Of a DNA stretch of 64,000 nucleotides, positions 22,876 through 35,800 are shown piece after piece (within the stretch, counting starts at the first letter, position 1; each line of letters opens with the position of its first letter). The position numbers and the translations under genes were made by a program. Origin of the DNA: Tenebrio molitor (lineage: Eukaryota; Arthropoda; Insecta; Coleoptera; Tenebrionidae); assembly GCF_963966145.1 (NCBI RefSeq), contig NC_091046.1:186001-250000 (forward strand). The letters are read 5' to 3'. Under the pieces are notes generated by a model. The model saw nothing but the letters and a program-made list of their open reading frames with translations, was not told where the DNA came from and searched no databases.

Positions 22876-23738
22876 CGCAAATATGCATCATTAATAATTT
22901 TGTTAATTTTAAGCAACCAAAAGTGAGGAGGCTTTGAACAAAAAAAAACATCTGTATATTGACCTAAGGACTTAAAACAGAAAACAATAGGATTTATAAA
23001 AAATTGTATGAGTGATTATAATAACTTTTTGGCATAAATAAATGAAAAACGACACAATAAAATTACTAAATATTGCTGTTCAAACCAAAAGAGTGAAAAG
23101 CAACACTTTAGAAAATGTTCATAATTTGCTGTTACCTAAAATTCAAACTAAAGGCTTGTGAAGTGGAATGTGACTGAGAGATAATAATTTTTCAAGCGTG
23201 TATTTCACGAAAATTTAAAGGTAAAACACTAAACATAAAAATTCATAAAATCTATTTATATATCATTTCAATTAACTCATCCATCAGTTTAGCTAATTGT
23301 AGGTACAATAATTTCAAAATGGTTAGATAACATAAAACAGTTCAAATCAGAATTATAATTGTAAATTGTATTGTAAAAATTATTTATATTGTAAAAATGA
23401 CACAAAACTTTTAAACCTTTTTACTTTCATAAATAAATTATTGGAATTGCAACAAAGCTGAAGTTACAATAGTAGGTATTTGATATGAGTACAACAGCTA
23501 GTGTATTACCCCACTAAGACACACACCTGTGTGTTCACCTACAACGCTAGTGACTGTATAGTTGCTGTGGAACCAGTGAGTCCGCACTAATCGTGGTGTG
23601 ACGTTCTAGTTAGTACCTGTATTTAGTAATACCGTCCACAAATGCTTAACGTGACATATAAGATATAACAGAAGTGAAGACTGTATGATGTATGTGTGTC
23701 GTGTTGTGTAAGTTGGGGCTTAAGCCCATTGTGATACA

Positions 23739-23809
23739 ATGACAGTGACATATACAGGACAAGTTCCTAACGGAAGTACTTTTGGTTGTTTTTGGAAAGT
23801 ATTGGGAAT
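23739..23809 (+). CDS. Bestrophin exon 1 (start codon)
   Basis: ATG at 23739, 23 codons plus two bases (AT), then GTAAGT. The two bases join the T at 36745 to make Ile before TryptophanRGS (WRGS), restoring the family sequence exactly. That phase match over 12.9 kb is the main support for this exon. Confidence 0.88.
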
Positions 23810-26800
23810 GTAAGTTAAGTACTATTTAATAAAAGAAAGATAATTCGAGCGGAGAATTTTCTGCAGAAAATGGCTTTTAAGCCTTGAAGCATTTCATGTA
23901 GGTATAGGACGTATCTTACGTAAACTTGCACAAATGGAGAATGTAATCGGTTTTATTGTTGCAGCGAATTTTTATTTTCATTTATAAACTCCATCAATGT
24001 AAGTCTGTATATGTGTTATTTCTGTGCTTATGTGAACAAATGCATATTTTGTGCTGTTGGTGCGTCACTTAATTGCTTCAAACGAGTCTTTCAAGAAAAA
24101 TTCTTATCGACAATATAAAATGGGTGTTACATTATGTGATATACAAGAGTTCAGAATCTTCTAGTAATCTTTCCTAATAATACAAACAACAATATGATGT
24201 ATAATAACTTTTTTGAATATTATTAGTTGTTAAACCAAAGAACTTCACCGCCACAAATTATTCACATAATCTACACTATCCACAAAACAGAATATATACA
24301 TAGTAATATTACAAGAAAGCAACAGCATATGAATCTTTGTGACATTTGTGACATTTATACAGGGTCTATCAGAACTGGCGGACCAAAATAATACGGTGAA
24401 ATCATCATCTTCTGGGAATAATAGGAAAAATATTTAAAAAAATCTATCCTCATTGGATTTTAAAATAAGAACGTTGTTACTTGACCAATCGCGTGTAGAT
24501 ATAGATATAGATTATATTAGTAACTATCGAAACAAATTTGATTGTTGCAAAGACATAATAATTGAATATTATGTCATAATAAATTATTTTGTGAAAATTA
24601 CAAAAGTCATTAAAACGCTTAATGTTTACTTCTTCAGAATATTTTGATATGCTTGTCTTACGAGTATATGGACAGTGTGATGAGAGTGCTACAGTTGCTG
24701 CTCAGGAGGACGCAGTTCGTTTTCCCAATAGGGAACATCCTAGCAGAAATACTATAAGCTGAAAAATACTATAACCTAAAAACGTCCGTCACTGCACAAA
24801 CAAAGCGGATAAGTACCCAACAATGCACATGCATCATTTGAAATGCATCCATAGTTACAAATAAAGCAGGAAAACTAATTTATAGGTAACTTAACATCAA
24901 CAACAGGATTGGTCAGTTTAAATTGCTTCTTATCTAATCACTATTTAAGATTGAACATTTTTCTTATTATTCCCAGAAGATGATGAATTCACCGTATTAT
25001 TTTGGTCCGCCAGTTCTGATAGACCCTGTATGTAGGTATATCGATATAAAAAAAAAATAGAGTTGCTTTTACAATTAAAATAGGTATGTACTTTATTGGA
25101 AAAATTCAAAACACCTGTAAAATTGTTGAGTTCCCGATATTAGTTCAATAACCTTAAATTTATAATTCTAATAGGATGCTTGCTTATTAACATTTAATTA
25201 ATAACAATACATAGTTAAATTCAACTGTGGCACGTATGGCTTGCCTTGTATTTTCATAACATTAATTCGGGCAGCCTCATTTTGGTGTTATCGTTAAGTA
25301 GGTACTCACACTCATTGATTTTTTTTTCAAAAGATTAAAGTGGATTTCTGTTCCCGAGACAATTATATACAGTTCATTCATTTTCAATATATTTACATTA
25401 CTGTTAGGGATTTTTTTTTGTATTGTAACGAATATATTTTTTTGTTTGACACTCATCAGAATTTGAGAGTTTCTCCTGTGTGAACGGATTTTGATAAATA
25501 TCACAACTTGTCAAAACGAAACGTCAAGCTAATTTTAAAGATTTTAAGCGATTTGGAGCCTTTAACGGGCTCGTCGAACAAAAAAACGTTGTATTCAACT
25601 CGTTCGTGTGTAAATTGGGCCATTTTTAGCACTCGTGGGTCCCGCTCATGCCAAAAAAAGCCCAATTTACACACAATCTTGTTAAATAAAGTGTTTTATT
25701 TTTTCTAATATTGAGCAGGCGTTTTGAATTTGTCAAAAAATTTGACACTGTCAGATTATAATTATATTTGAAAAAATACGATTAACTAGCGATATCATGG
25801 AGGTCACAAGCAAAGTTATAAAGAGAAAATAGCTCACTTTAGAGACAAAACAAAGCATTCACCGGTGTTTAAAAAAAAGGGAAGTAAATGGTGAAAATTT
25901 GGGGAAGATGCCAGTTTACCGAATGGTTGGGGAGATTTTTGCCGTAAGTTGATAAATCCACTTTTTATATAGATTGATCTATTTCAAAATTTCTGGGTCG
26001 GGGGTACAGGCACAGAATGGAAACGACGCCGTCGTGCGTTTTTTTTTTTTTAATACAAGACCGGGTTTTCGTTAAAATCTGTTTAAGTTTATTAAGGTAG
26101 ACCTACTTTCTGGTTTCAATGCCTGTATACCGGGTGTTATGGAAGTCCATGTAATAAATTTAACCACCAACAGGACTCATTAAAATAAACATTTTTTTAT
26201 TTATCATGTTTTCCGCAAATTCTTCAAAACAGAGTTAAAATTAAATGTAATTTGAACCCTAAAAATCATATCCACTCATGTGTTTATATAAATACACATC
26301 CATTAATAATAATAACGAAGCACAAAAAAAAATACTCTATTAAAACACTCCAATGAAAAACAGCAAAATATATATCGTGCCTTCATTTAAATTTATCCTC
26401 AAAGTTGGCGTTGAAGACTCAATTGTGAACGCATTATACGGATAAAGGATCACGGATAAGCTGTTTAAAGCTGTTTTACACGAGTGGTGCGTTCTCAATC
26501 GACTCTCCAACGCCAACTTTGAGGATGCATTTAAATGATCGCACAAAAACATTTTCACCCACTCTTTCGTTTCAACTGATGATTATCTCATGAGCGAAGT
26601 GTCAAATGAGGGGTTAGAAAAATGTAAAAAAAATATTCGATGAAAAAAGATCAATATGTATGAAAACAAATTTTTTTTTGAAGATTTATATTGGTGATTA
26701 AATTTATTACGTGGACTTCCATAACACCCAGTATAATACGAGTATTAACTTGTAGATACCATACTTATTTTAAGTAAAATATTCAAGACTAGTTTATTTT

Positions 26801-29800
26801 CCTTCATTGCGGGACCCGATTAGAGATTTGTCAAAAATGACAATTATCGTACATCATAACCTCTTATTATTATCAAATTAAACACATCATTTCTTCTTGC
26901 ACCGTTTTGGCTCAAAGCGAATATAAGAAACGTCACGATATATTCGCTAAAATTATACACATGAATTTAGCTGTTAAATTCAATTTATTAAAGAATACAC
27001 AACCACATTATAGTTATACACCAGAAAGTTGTTTGGAAAATGACAATTACAAGTTATATTTTGATAGAACAGTTTTAACTGACATTCATATTAAGCATAA
27101 CAGACCAGACATTATAATTTTAAATAAACAACAAAAGCAAGCATATCTTTTAGATATAGCTGTTCCAAATTCACATAATATAACACAGACATATAACACA
27201 AAAATTAATAAATATTTAGAGCTCTCCGTTGCTATGAGCAATCTTTGGTGTTTAGAAAATTTTCGATTTTACCACTTATAATTTCAGCAACGGGAATAGT
27301 ACCGCAATCTCTTTTTAAAAATTTAAAAATTCTGGATTTAGGTAGCACATTGGTAGTTGAAATTCAAAAAGGTATATTATTATACTCATGTCACATCGTG
27401 AGGAAGTTCCTTAACATTGACACAGAACATAATAAAACACAACAAAGTCAAAATGTGTAGACGAGACGCCGGTAATTATGTTGATAAGCACTGCACTATT
27501 ACTTGATAGTAATATCCGTAATAGTGTATGTACTCCGGCAAAATTGCCGTGCCGCCGGGTGGCGGAGGGAAAGTCTGAGACATTGCATTTACAATAGAAA
27601 AAAAGTTGTATCCTATTACACCACAAAAGTTACTAAAATCACTAGATTTAGTAGTGTATATTGAAAATGGATGAACTCTATCTATGTATGTATTCGTGCA
27701 TGACACATGAATTGTAACCATTGAACAAAAGGTATATGCAAATTTAATTTTTTTATAATTCCGAGCATTATACAGTATGTCCCAAAATTGGCGTACTAAC
27801 TACTTACTACCTTATCAAAGATGTTTAAATGTACCTACATGAAAAAATATGGAAAAAAATTTTCAGACAAAAAAATGAATTATGAAAAAATATGGAAAAA
27901 AATTTTCAGACAAAAAAATGAATTATTTTTCGTATCCCACCTCCACCCGGAGGTGAATTATTGTTATTATTATTATTAACGGTGACACAATGTAAACAAA
28001 GATATACTCGTACATCATTACCTTGCAATGTGACTTGTAGTGGATTTAAAATAATTTTTTCGATTTCCAAAGCTTCTAAATTCTCTATTATGCAAGATTA
28101 GATATTGGTAGTGAATGATCTTGTACTTTGTGATAATATGTACGATTAGAGGTAGCTGTCATGACAATTTAATACATATTTTTCGAAATAATTGACCTGT
28201 TAAGTGCCGCTTTCAAAGACCGCCAAATCAGCCAATAAGTCCAATAGAATTTTTTTAACATTTTTCTGACGTTTACGGTAATCTCTTCTACACCGTAGTG
28301 CACCGTTGATACGCCATTTTTGGGACACCCTGTATGTATTAACACTAGAGGATAAACAGTTCTATAAACAGTAACTATTTGATATTATACAGTTTTAAAT
28401 GAAGCAAAAAATGTTATTCCTCTGAACTTTCTGCGTAAAATCAATTTTTTTTTTTTCTCTTGCAAACTCAATCCGGGAACATACGGTATAGTAAATTGCA
28501 GAAATATGTAGGTATGTACACTTCTGTTCACTGAAAAAGCAGACACGTACATTTTGCTTGTGTAAATAAGATTTACGAGGACCTGATATCACTGTCATTG
28601 TCAGTAACAGATAAATGATATAATTCGATTTCAGTCGGAGTAAAAGTGTACTTAATGCCCCCTCAATTAAGTATTATTGTTTATTTTCAAGGTTTATTGT
28701 GGGTTCTTTAATTCTGCTATAATCAAAATTTGTTTGTAAATTCTTACCTGATAACTTCATATGGGTAAACATGGAAACGAATATCAAGTAAATTTACACA
28801 GCCAAAAAATAGCAAAAATATGTATCTCTCAAGACTTGTATGTTTTTTTCGTGAACAGAATTGTAGTTACATAGCTAGAATTGAATTTTTTTCGAATGCA
28901 GGTTTTCATGGCCGTTGTCAATAGGGTTATTGTTTTCCGGGTTGTGCCGCGGTCGTCTGGATTGCTGGGTAGCGGCACAACCCGGAAAACAATTACCCTG
29001 TTGAATTTTTTTAATAAACAATTATCAAAACGTTGTCATGTTGGTATGAGCCAAACAGTGATTTTCATGATAATACGATTAGTCACACTGAGTGTCAACA
29101 TTTTTTTAATGTAACTGCGGCTGCGCCCCGACGAGCGAGAGTTTATTTCATATTCGAAAAAGATTTCTCCTGATTTCTCATTAAATTTGTTTTGAAAATG
29201 AATTCGCGGAAGAAAGGTACGGGAAGTGAAGTGAACATAACCTTAACTATGATTTGGTGTAAAATTGTTATACAGCTGGTCCACATGCCCACATTTTAGG
29301 GTGGTACAGAGTGGTTTTTTTACTGCATTTTGACACTGACAATTGTTTATTAAAAAAATTTCACTGTATATACCAATCTTAAATAAGTTTTTGTATGAAC
29401 AGTGTTTATATAGCTATTTATGCAACGAGTTGCAGAATGAGCGTCTTTTTTGCACTAGACATGACAATTGACCACGAGTGTCAACGAGTGGTCCAACATG
29501 TCGTGTGCAAAAAAATAGCCATTTTGCTACGCGTTTCATACAAGATTTTTTCTAATTTAGTTACGAAAAGCACACATTCTAATTAAATCTGCTATTTCAA
29601 TAATTTTCCGGGATAATAATACTAATGTCACTTTTTAACACTAGTGATAATATAATGTCACTTTTTAACACTAGTGATAATATAATGTCACTTTTTTGAC
29701 TAGTTATTAAATGACGCACGTTTGACAACTAAAATGACATATCACAATGGTTACTTTTCGTAACTGAATTAGAAAAAATAGGTACTCGTATATTACATTT

Positions 29801-32800
29801 TCGATAATGCTATCAACTAATCGTTAATGATTCCAGCTTAACCTGAAATTCTTGTTTGCCCGCCCTATTAATATTGTTAAAATAATTTTATTTAGTGGGG
29901 TTGAGTTCAATGAAGAGACACTTTCTTTATTTGGAGAAAATTAACTAATAAACAGAAGAATTACTCGTAAATACTACTGCTTATCATACAGAGTAACTTA
30001 TCTCCAATGATACATAACTGGCACAGATTAGAAAAATATTTATTTTTTGTTCGACACTGTCAGAATTTGAGAATTTTTTCCTGTGTCAAAACGAAACGTC
30101 AAGCTAATTTTAAAGATTTTAAGCGATTTGGCGCCTCGTTTCACTCGCGTTTTAAACAGGCCCACTCGTGCTAAAAAAACTCCAATTTACACACGAACTC
30201 GTCAAATAAATTACAAATTTCATTCTGATATCTTCTGTTTTTTTTATACTTACAATTTAATGAATTAGGACAACACTACAGATTTAATTTTCTACCTTGA
30301 GTTACTAAGAAAAAATCTAAATTTTTATTGCAGTCTTGAACATTCTGACTTTCATGGTCAATATTTTGAACTTCTGTTTAAATCTCTCTCTGTTGCTACT
30401 AAGTACGAGTATTACATCTAAAACCTATAAATTAGTTATTTAAAATAAACAGAGTTTTTAAATTTTACAGATAGTGTAGATTAACTGTAAATCATTCTAT
30501 AACCATGTCAATTTGCATCATGTGAAATCAGTTATGTAAATATACCTTAAAATCTTTATGAATATAAACAACACTGTTATATTTTTACACAAATTTTCTT
30601 TATCTAACTGTGGGAATTGGGAATTATTGTAATAGTGGATAGATATACTCGTATTATAATAGAGAGAAATTGGTTTCAAATATAAAAATTACAATTACCC
30701 CAATAGATAAAATGTATTCATTTGGTTTTCCTAATTTCGTCTAATTTCTTCTAATCCGGAAATATTAATTAAAATTTTTGGACAGGTTTTATACATATTG
30801 GTAAGCTTAATCATTTTATACCAATGACCTTCCTGTGTAATCTAAATAAATCAGTTTAATTATTATCCATGGCATTCTTAAAAAGAAAGCTGCAAATTAT
30901 TAAGAAATTTAAATTAGAGAGCTGTATTGGAACTCGTAACTATAATTTTTATCTTGTTAAAAATACGTTAATATTATATGAAATTTTTAAAATATTCTGT
31001 GGCCACAAATACATTTACACATTTATTGTTAATATTATCACAGTGTAGTGAGTACATCGAAATCAATGGAAATATTTCTCTATCCAAGGTGACATTTTCT
31101 GAAGGAGTGAAGGTTGGATCTTTTGTAACTTTGAAAACTGGATTTGCTTTCAATGATTTTTAATTAAAAATATGGAAAAAATCATTTTAGAAAATATTTT
31201 GTCCGTCACAATAAAAATTTAAGCAAAAAAGAATAATATATTCTCAATTTTAAATAGTAAAAATAAAGCGACAAGAATGTTTTTAATAATAGGACAATAA
31301 GCTGCTTTCCCGAGGCTTTATGAAGACAATCGTACCTATTACTTTCACAAGATTACTAGTGATGCCGTTGTTAAACAATAAGCAGGTATTATAAAACAAA
31401 ATGTTAATACATAAGTATTTGTTTTTGAAACCACATGCATCTACATAAAAGTCTGATATTCTCTCCTTGCGGAACATCATAACAAAAGGTTAATAATGTG
31501 AATTTATTTCAAGTCTGTTATTAAAATTATTTCTGTTTTTTTAATACATAGATAAAACTCTAACGGTAATTACCTTAACGATAAATTCATGTTAATCATA
31601 TTTAATTAGACATTATTATTTTTGTGTATAATGAGTTTATGTTTAGTAAAATTCAAAAGGGTATATTGTTTGTTTCTCATGTTAAATACGATTAATTATA
31701 AACTTACTTAACCTTATGTCTTAATTTCATCAAAAATTGTTAAGTACAAGATTTATGATACCGATACTTCTAGAAGCAATTAAATTTGTGATCTTTTTTC
31801 AAGTAAATGACCTTATTTTGTATTAATATTTAGTTCACGTTTGGTCACAAGTATGTAATTATTTATCCTTGATTTCAGCTCAAGGCTCTACGGGAACGTT
31901 TAAAATTTAATAAGGTTTTTAAGTTAAGTTAACACAGACAGATGTAGATGTTAATTTAATTAGTTCTGTAATTACTACGTACTTCTTTTACTGATTGACC
32001 GTAATTTAAATTTCATTAAATTGCGTGATATGTTACAATTAAAATATTATCTGCAATAAATTGTGAATACTGTGTTGTGATATAATTACATTATTAGAAA
32101 TCTGTGTAGGTACTTAGGTACATTAGGTAGCTGCTAAACAAAAAATTCTAATGGCATCTATTGAGTTAGGTATAGTTATAAAATACTTGAGTTACTTTAT
32201 AGATTAATTTGTATTTGATAGCCTCAATAAACAATAAATCAAAAATATTGTAACAAAATATAAAAAGCGTTGAAATATTCGTTCTTTCTGATTTCTCATG
32301 TGTGCTTGTGATGTAAATAAATTTTCAGAATTCACGTGACATTCAACATAAAAGTGCAGTATGTTGCTTATAACACACATACCACATTATCTACGCAACA
32401 TGCATGCAAATAGCGCCTCTCCTTAGCGAAATAACGACTGACTAACAACACTGTTAGTATGTAGAATCAGATGACATTATGGTGCGTGCCCTAAAATCCA
32501 CGACGACAGCGACTAAAAATTATAATTGTTGAAACCGAAATTCTTGTAATATCCGCGATTAAAATATTCTCAGAACAAGGTTGTTCAAGGTTACCTTGTA
32601 ATTGTTAATTCGTTGAAATATTTTCTTTTGTTATTTAACACCTCTTTAACATAGACTGTCTATAAAAATTATTGTTTTTTTTTTTGGTTAATAATGTTTT
32701 TTGTTAACCAGGGTTGGGTTTCTCGAGATTTCTGAGCATCAATCAGGGAAGGTATGTTATGTTCATTGCCGACGTTTTGTTAGTGCACACTTAACAACCT

Positions 32801-35800
32801 CGGTGGTGTGATGCGAACTTATTTGAAAAAACAACTTTACATTGAAATTACAAATAAAACAACACCATGTCCTAAATTAAAATGAATTGAGGAAGATTTC
32901 TGTGTCCCAAAACATGGTGGTGGTGTGGTCCGTTGAAGATGTTGAAATTCTGGTGTTCGACAGAAAAGAAATCTTCCTCAATGCATGTCTCAGAATGTTA
33001 AGTCTGTACAAACAAAACGTCGGCACCTTCTCCGATTAATAGTCAGAAATCTCCAGAAACCTTTCCTGATTAACGAAAAACAATATTAACAATGCTCATG
33101 AAAGAGTACGAATTTTATACCAAAAATTGCGTAATGATAAATACTATTTTCATTAGAACATTGAAATTAAAGTGAACATGAAAATTTTAATTAATTGAAA
33201 GTTATACCGGTCGTTAGATAAGAGTTTAGTAATGTCAAGCGATTGATGGATTTGCGTCAACAATCAATATAGTTGCAACAATATTATATGTTTTACGAGT
33301 ATATCGGTGTGTCCAAAATGACGGACACCAAAGGAGGTACAAAATTTAGAGTAATAATGGAACATGAAGAATTTTATTTTTTTGCTTTTGGGATTTCGTT
33401 AACGCGTAAGAGCTTTTGGAAGTTACAGTTGCGGACACGGAATTTTAGACGTCAAATTTATGTCAATTCAAAAAATGTCAATGTAAGCCACGCTTTATTG
33501 TCATTATGATTGATGTTTGAAATTGAAACTATCTGACATTTGAAAGTTTATTTTTTGCATGTTAGTATGTACGATAAAAATTACAAAAACCGAAAGTGAG
33601 GTTAGTTGCACTTAAAACCAGTTTTAAATTTGTATGTCAATCGAATGACAAATCGTCCAAGATTCCGTGTCCGCAATAGTATATAGCTAAACTACCTGTC
33701 AAACTAAATAATTCTGTTATTGAGTGGGAACATAATTGTATGTGTAAATTTTCAAAGGTGCCTTCAAAAATTCCTTTCACGAATATGTACAACTTTTTTT
33801 TTTAATAGTTTGATTTTTACTTTAAATCATAGGCGTCCTAAAATGTCACAGTTTGACACTAGCGTTAAAAAAATTATTGAATTTTTTTTTTTAAATGCCA
33901 CGACATCTCACTCCGACAGACAGCTAGGGCTATTGCAAAGCTAGAAAAAAACTGGTTGTTAGCTGTTGTGGTGAGAGAATTACATTGCAGTAAGACTTGC
34001 ATCTTCCTGCTGCACGAACGCCAATGAAGCCTTATTTAACCTAACGAAAAATACGGAAATGTTCGCAAGCTATCGTTCACTTTTGGATGGCCGCTATTGT
34101 ACATTTGAAATCCGTTTCTTCATCAGTGTTGAATATAATGAATTTCAATGTGAGGAAATAGTTTTCAAAACTGGCAACATTGCTAACATGCGAATATACC
34201 GTGCAATCGAAAATAAAAAAAATCGAGATGGCCGTTAATACGTTTCAGTTGGGAGCACGTAAAAATTTAATTCAAATGTCATCAGACGTCATTACAGCAG
34301 TAACTGTCATTATTAAATTATTGACTATTAAAATTTGATATTACAATATGTTCACTTTAGAGTAAAAAATTTTCATTGTACAGTGCAGACTTGAGAACGA
34401 CGAATAGTTCTATCGACACCTCAAGTTTTTGAGGAATTTCAACAAAAGTTTCCGGCCTGGCACAATTCCCGAATTAATGCAAGTAATTACTGATATTTTT
34501 TAGTAACTGCAATTTAATTGATGTCCCGACTTTGCAAAGGTCATTTAAAAATCGATCGTTGGATCGGTAATTCGCTAATTTCGATTTATGAACAAGCTGC
34601 GTGCTCACCGTTAATAAAGGCCCGGGAGTTTTAAATCTCATTGTTTCATTGCACTCGCTGGACGAAGTATACGGTTGGCTTCAAAAAAAACGGGAACTGT
34701 CAGAAAAAGTTCTGTCAGATTTTATTAAATTTTTATAGTTTGACGGCCTTTTAGAATTTAGGTTAAAAAATTGCACTTATAAACCATTCACGATTCTTTC
34801 AAATTCAGACTATCTATGAAAATCTGACATTTTAGTTGGCAGTATTGTGATTTGTCTTAATAAATCTATTTTAGGTTATAATTCAACCGAACACTGCTCC
34901 CAAGTTGTTACATTTTTTAAATAATTGAACGCATTAGGAACAATAATCGTAAAATTGTAATTGAAATGAAACATACATATTTGTAGGGCAGTTCTGGGTA
35001 AATTATTATTAACTAAATTAATGACGGAATTGACAATAAAGCGAATATTTAAAAACGAAACGTCATATGACAGGACCTGACGCCAATCTAACAAAAAAAT
35101 ATCGCGGCCTCCTGCGTGTTTAAAATAATCGTGAACGACATACCTATATGTGTCAGAAATACTACTGTCAAACAGACACAAATTGACATAAATTGACAAA
35201 TTAAATTTCCAATTCACATTAGGTTAAATTTCATTTCCCGTTTTTTTAAGCCAACTGTACCTATTATAAAAATGAACCAAAAACCAAAAAGTCAAATTCT
35301 GATTTTTGTACTGACCTATCCAGATTCACTTCCTATAATTATTTACGAAATCAGCGGAAAAAAACACCAATTAGATTTTGAATTAAACGCAGTTTTACAT
35401 TTCAATTTTCAAATTCAGGTGACAATGGAAACTGTCATTTTTATGACAAAGCTGTAAGTAAGACGGTCAAAACGGGCCGCTACTAGTGAATGGTCCTTTT
35501 GTTGGCAAATTATAGCATTTGGGCCATAAATCACGCGTCTGGTTTGGGTTTAAATAAAAAAGCAAATTATTTAGCTAACCAAGTCAAAATTTGTAATTGT
35601 GCCACCAGGGTTCGATGCGCTAGCAGGTACAGATTCATTTTGTGTAAAAACTTTATAGGTAAATTAACAGTTAATTTCAGAAAACTAATAAAACTTTTAC
35701 GGCCTTCCTTATTTATTAACAAAATTTTTTTTTTAAATTCTCAAATATACCTACCTTATCAATAATTAGTTAGGTATATTAAATTTCGACAATTTTTTTT

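Noticed and set aside
27841..29696. CRISPR-like array from direct repeats
   Set aside because: The 43-bp and 30-bp repeats are contiguous tandems without spacers, and the DNA is animal nuclear.
33273..33509. ORF containing SFWKLQLR, considered as a bestrophin start exon
   Set aside because: The similarity is a few residues only, there is no suitable donor, and the 3' half belongs to the MITE at 33424-33676.
35600..35630. tRNA-like B box (GGTTCGATGC)
   Set aside because: No matching A box, acceptor stem or anticodon arm could be folded around it.
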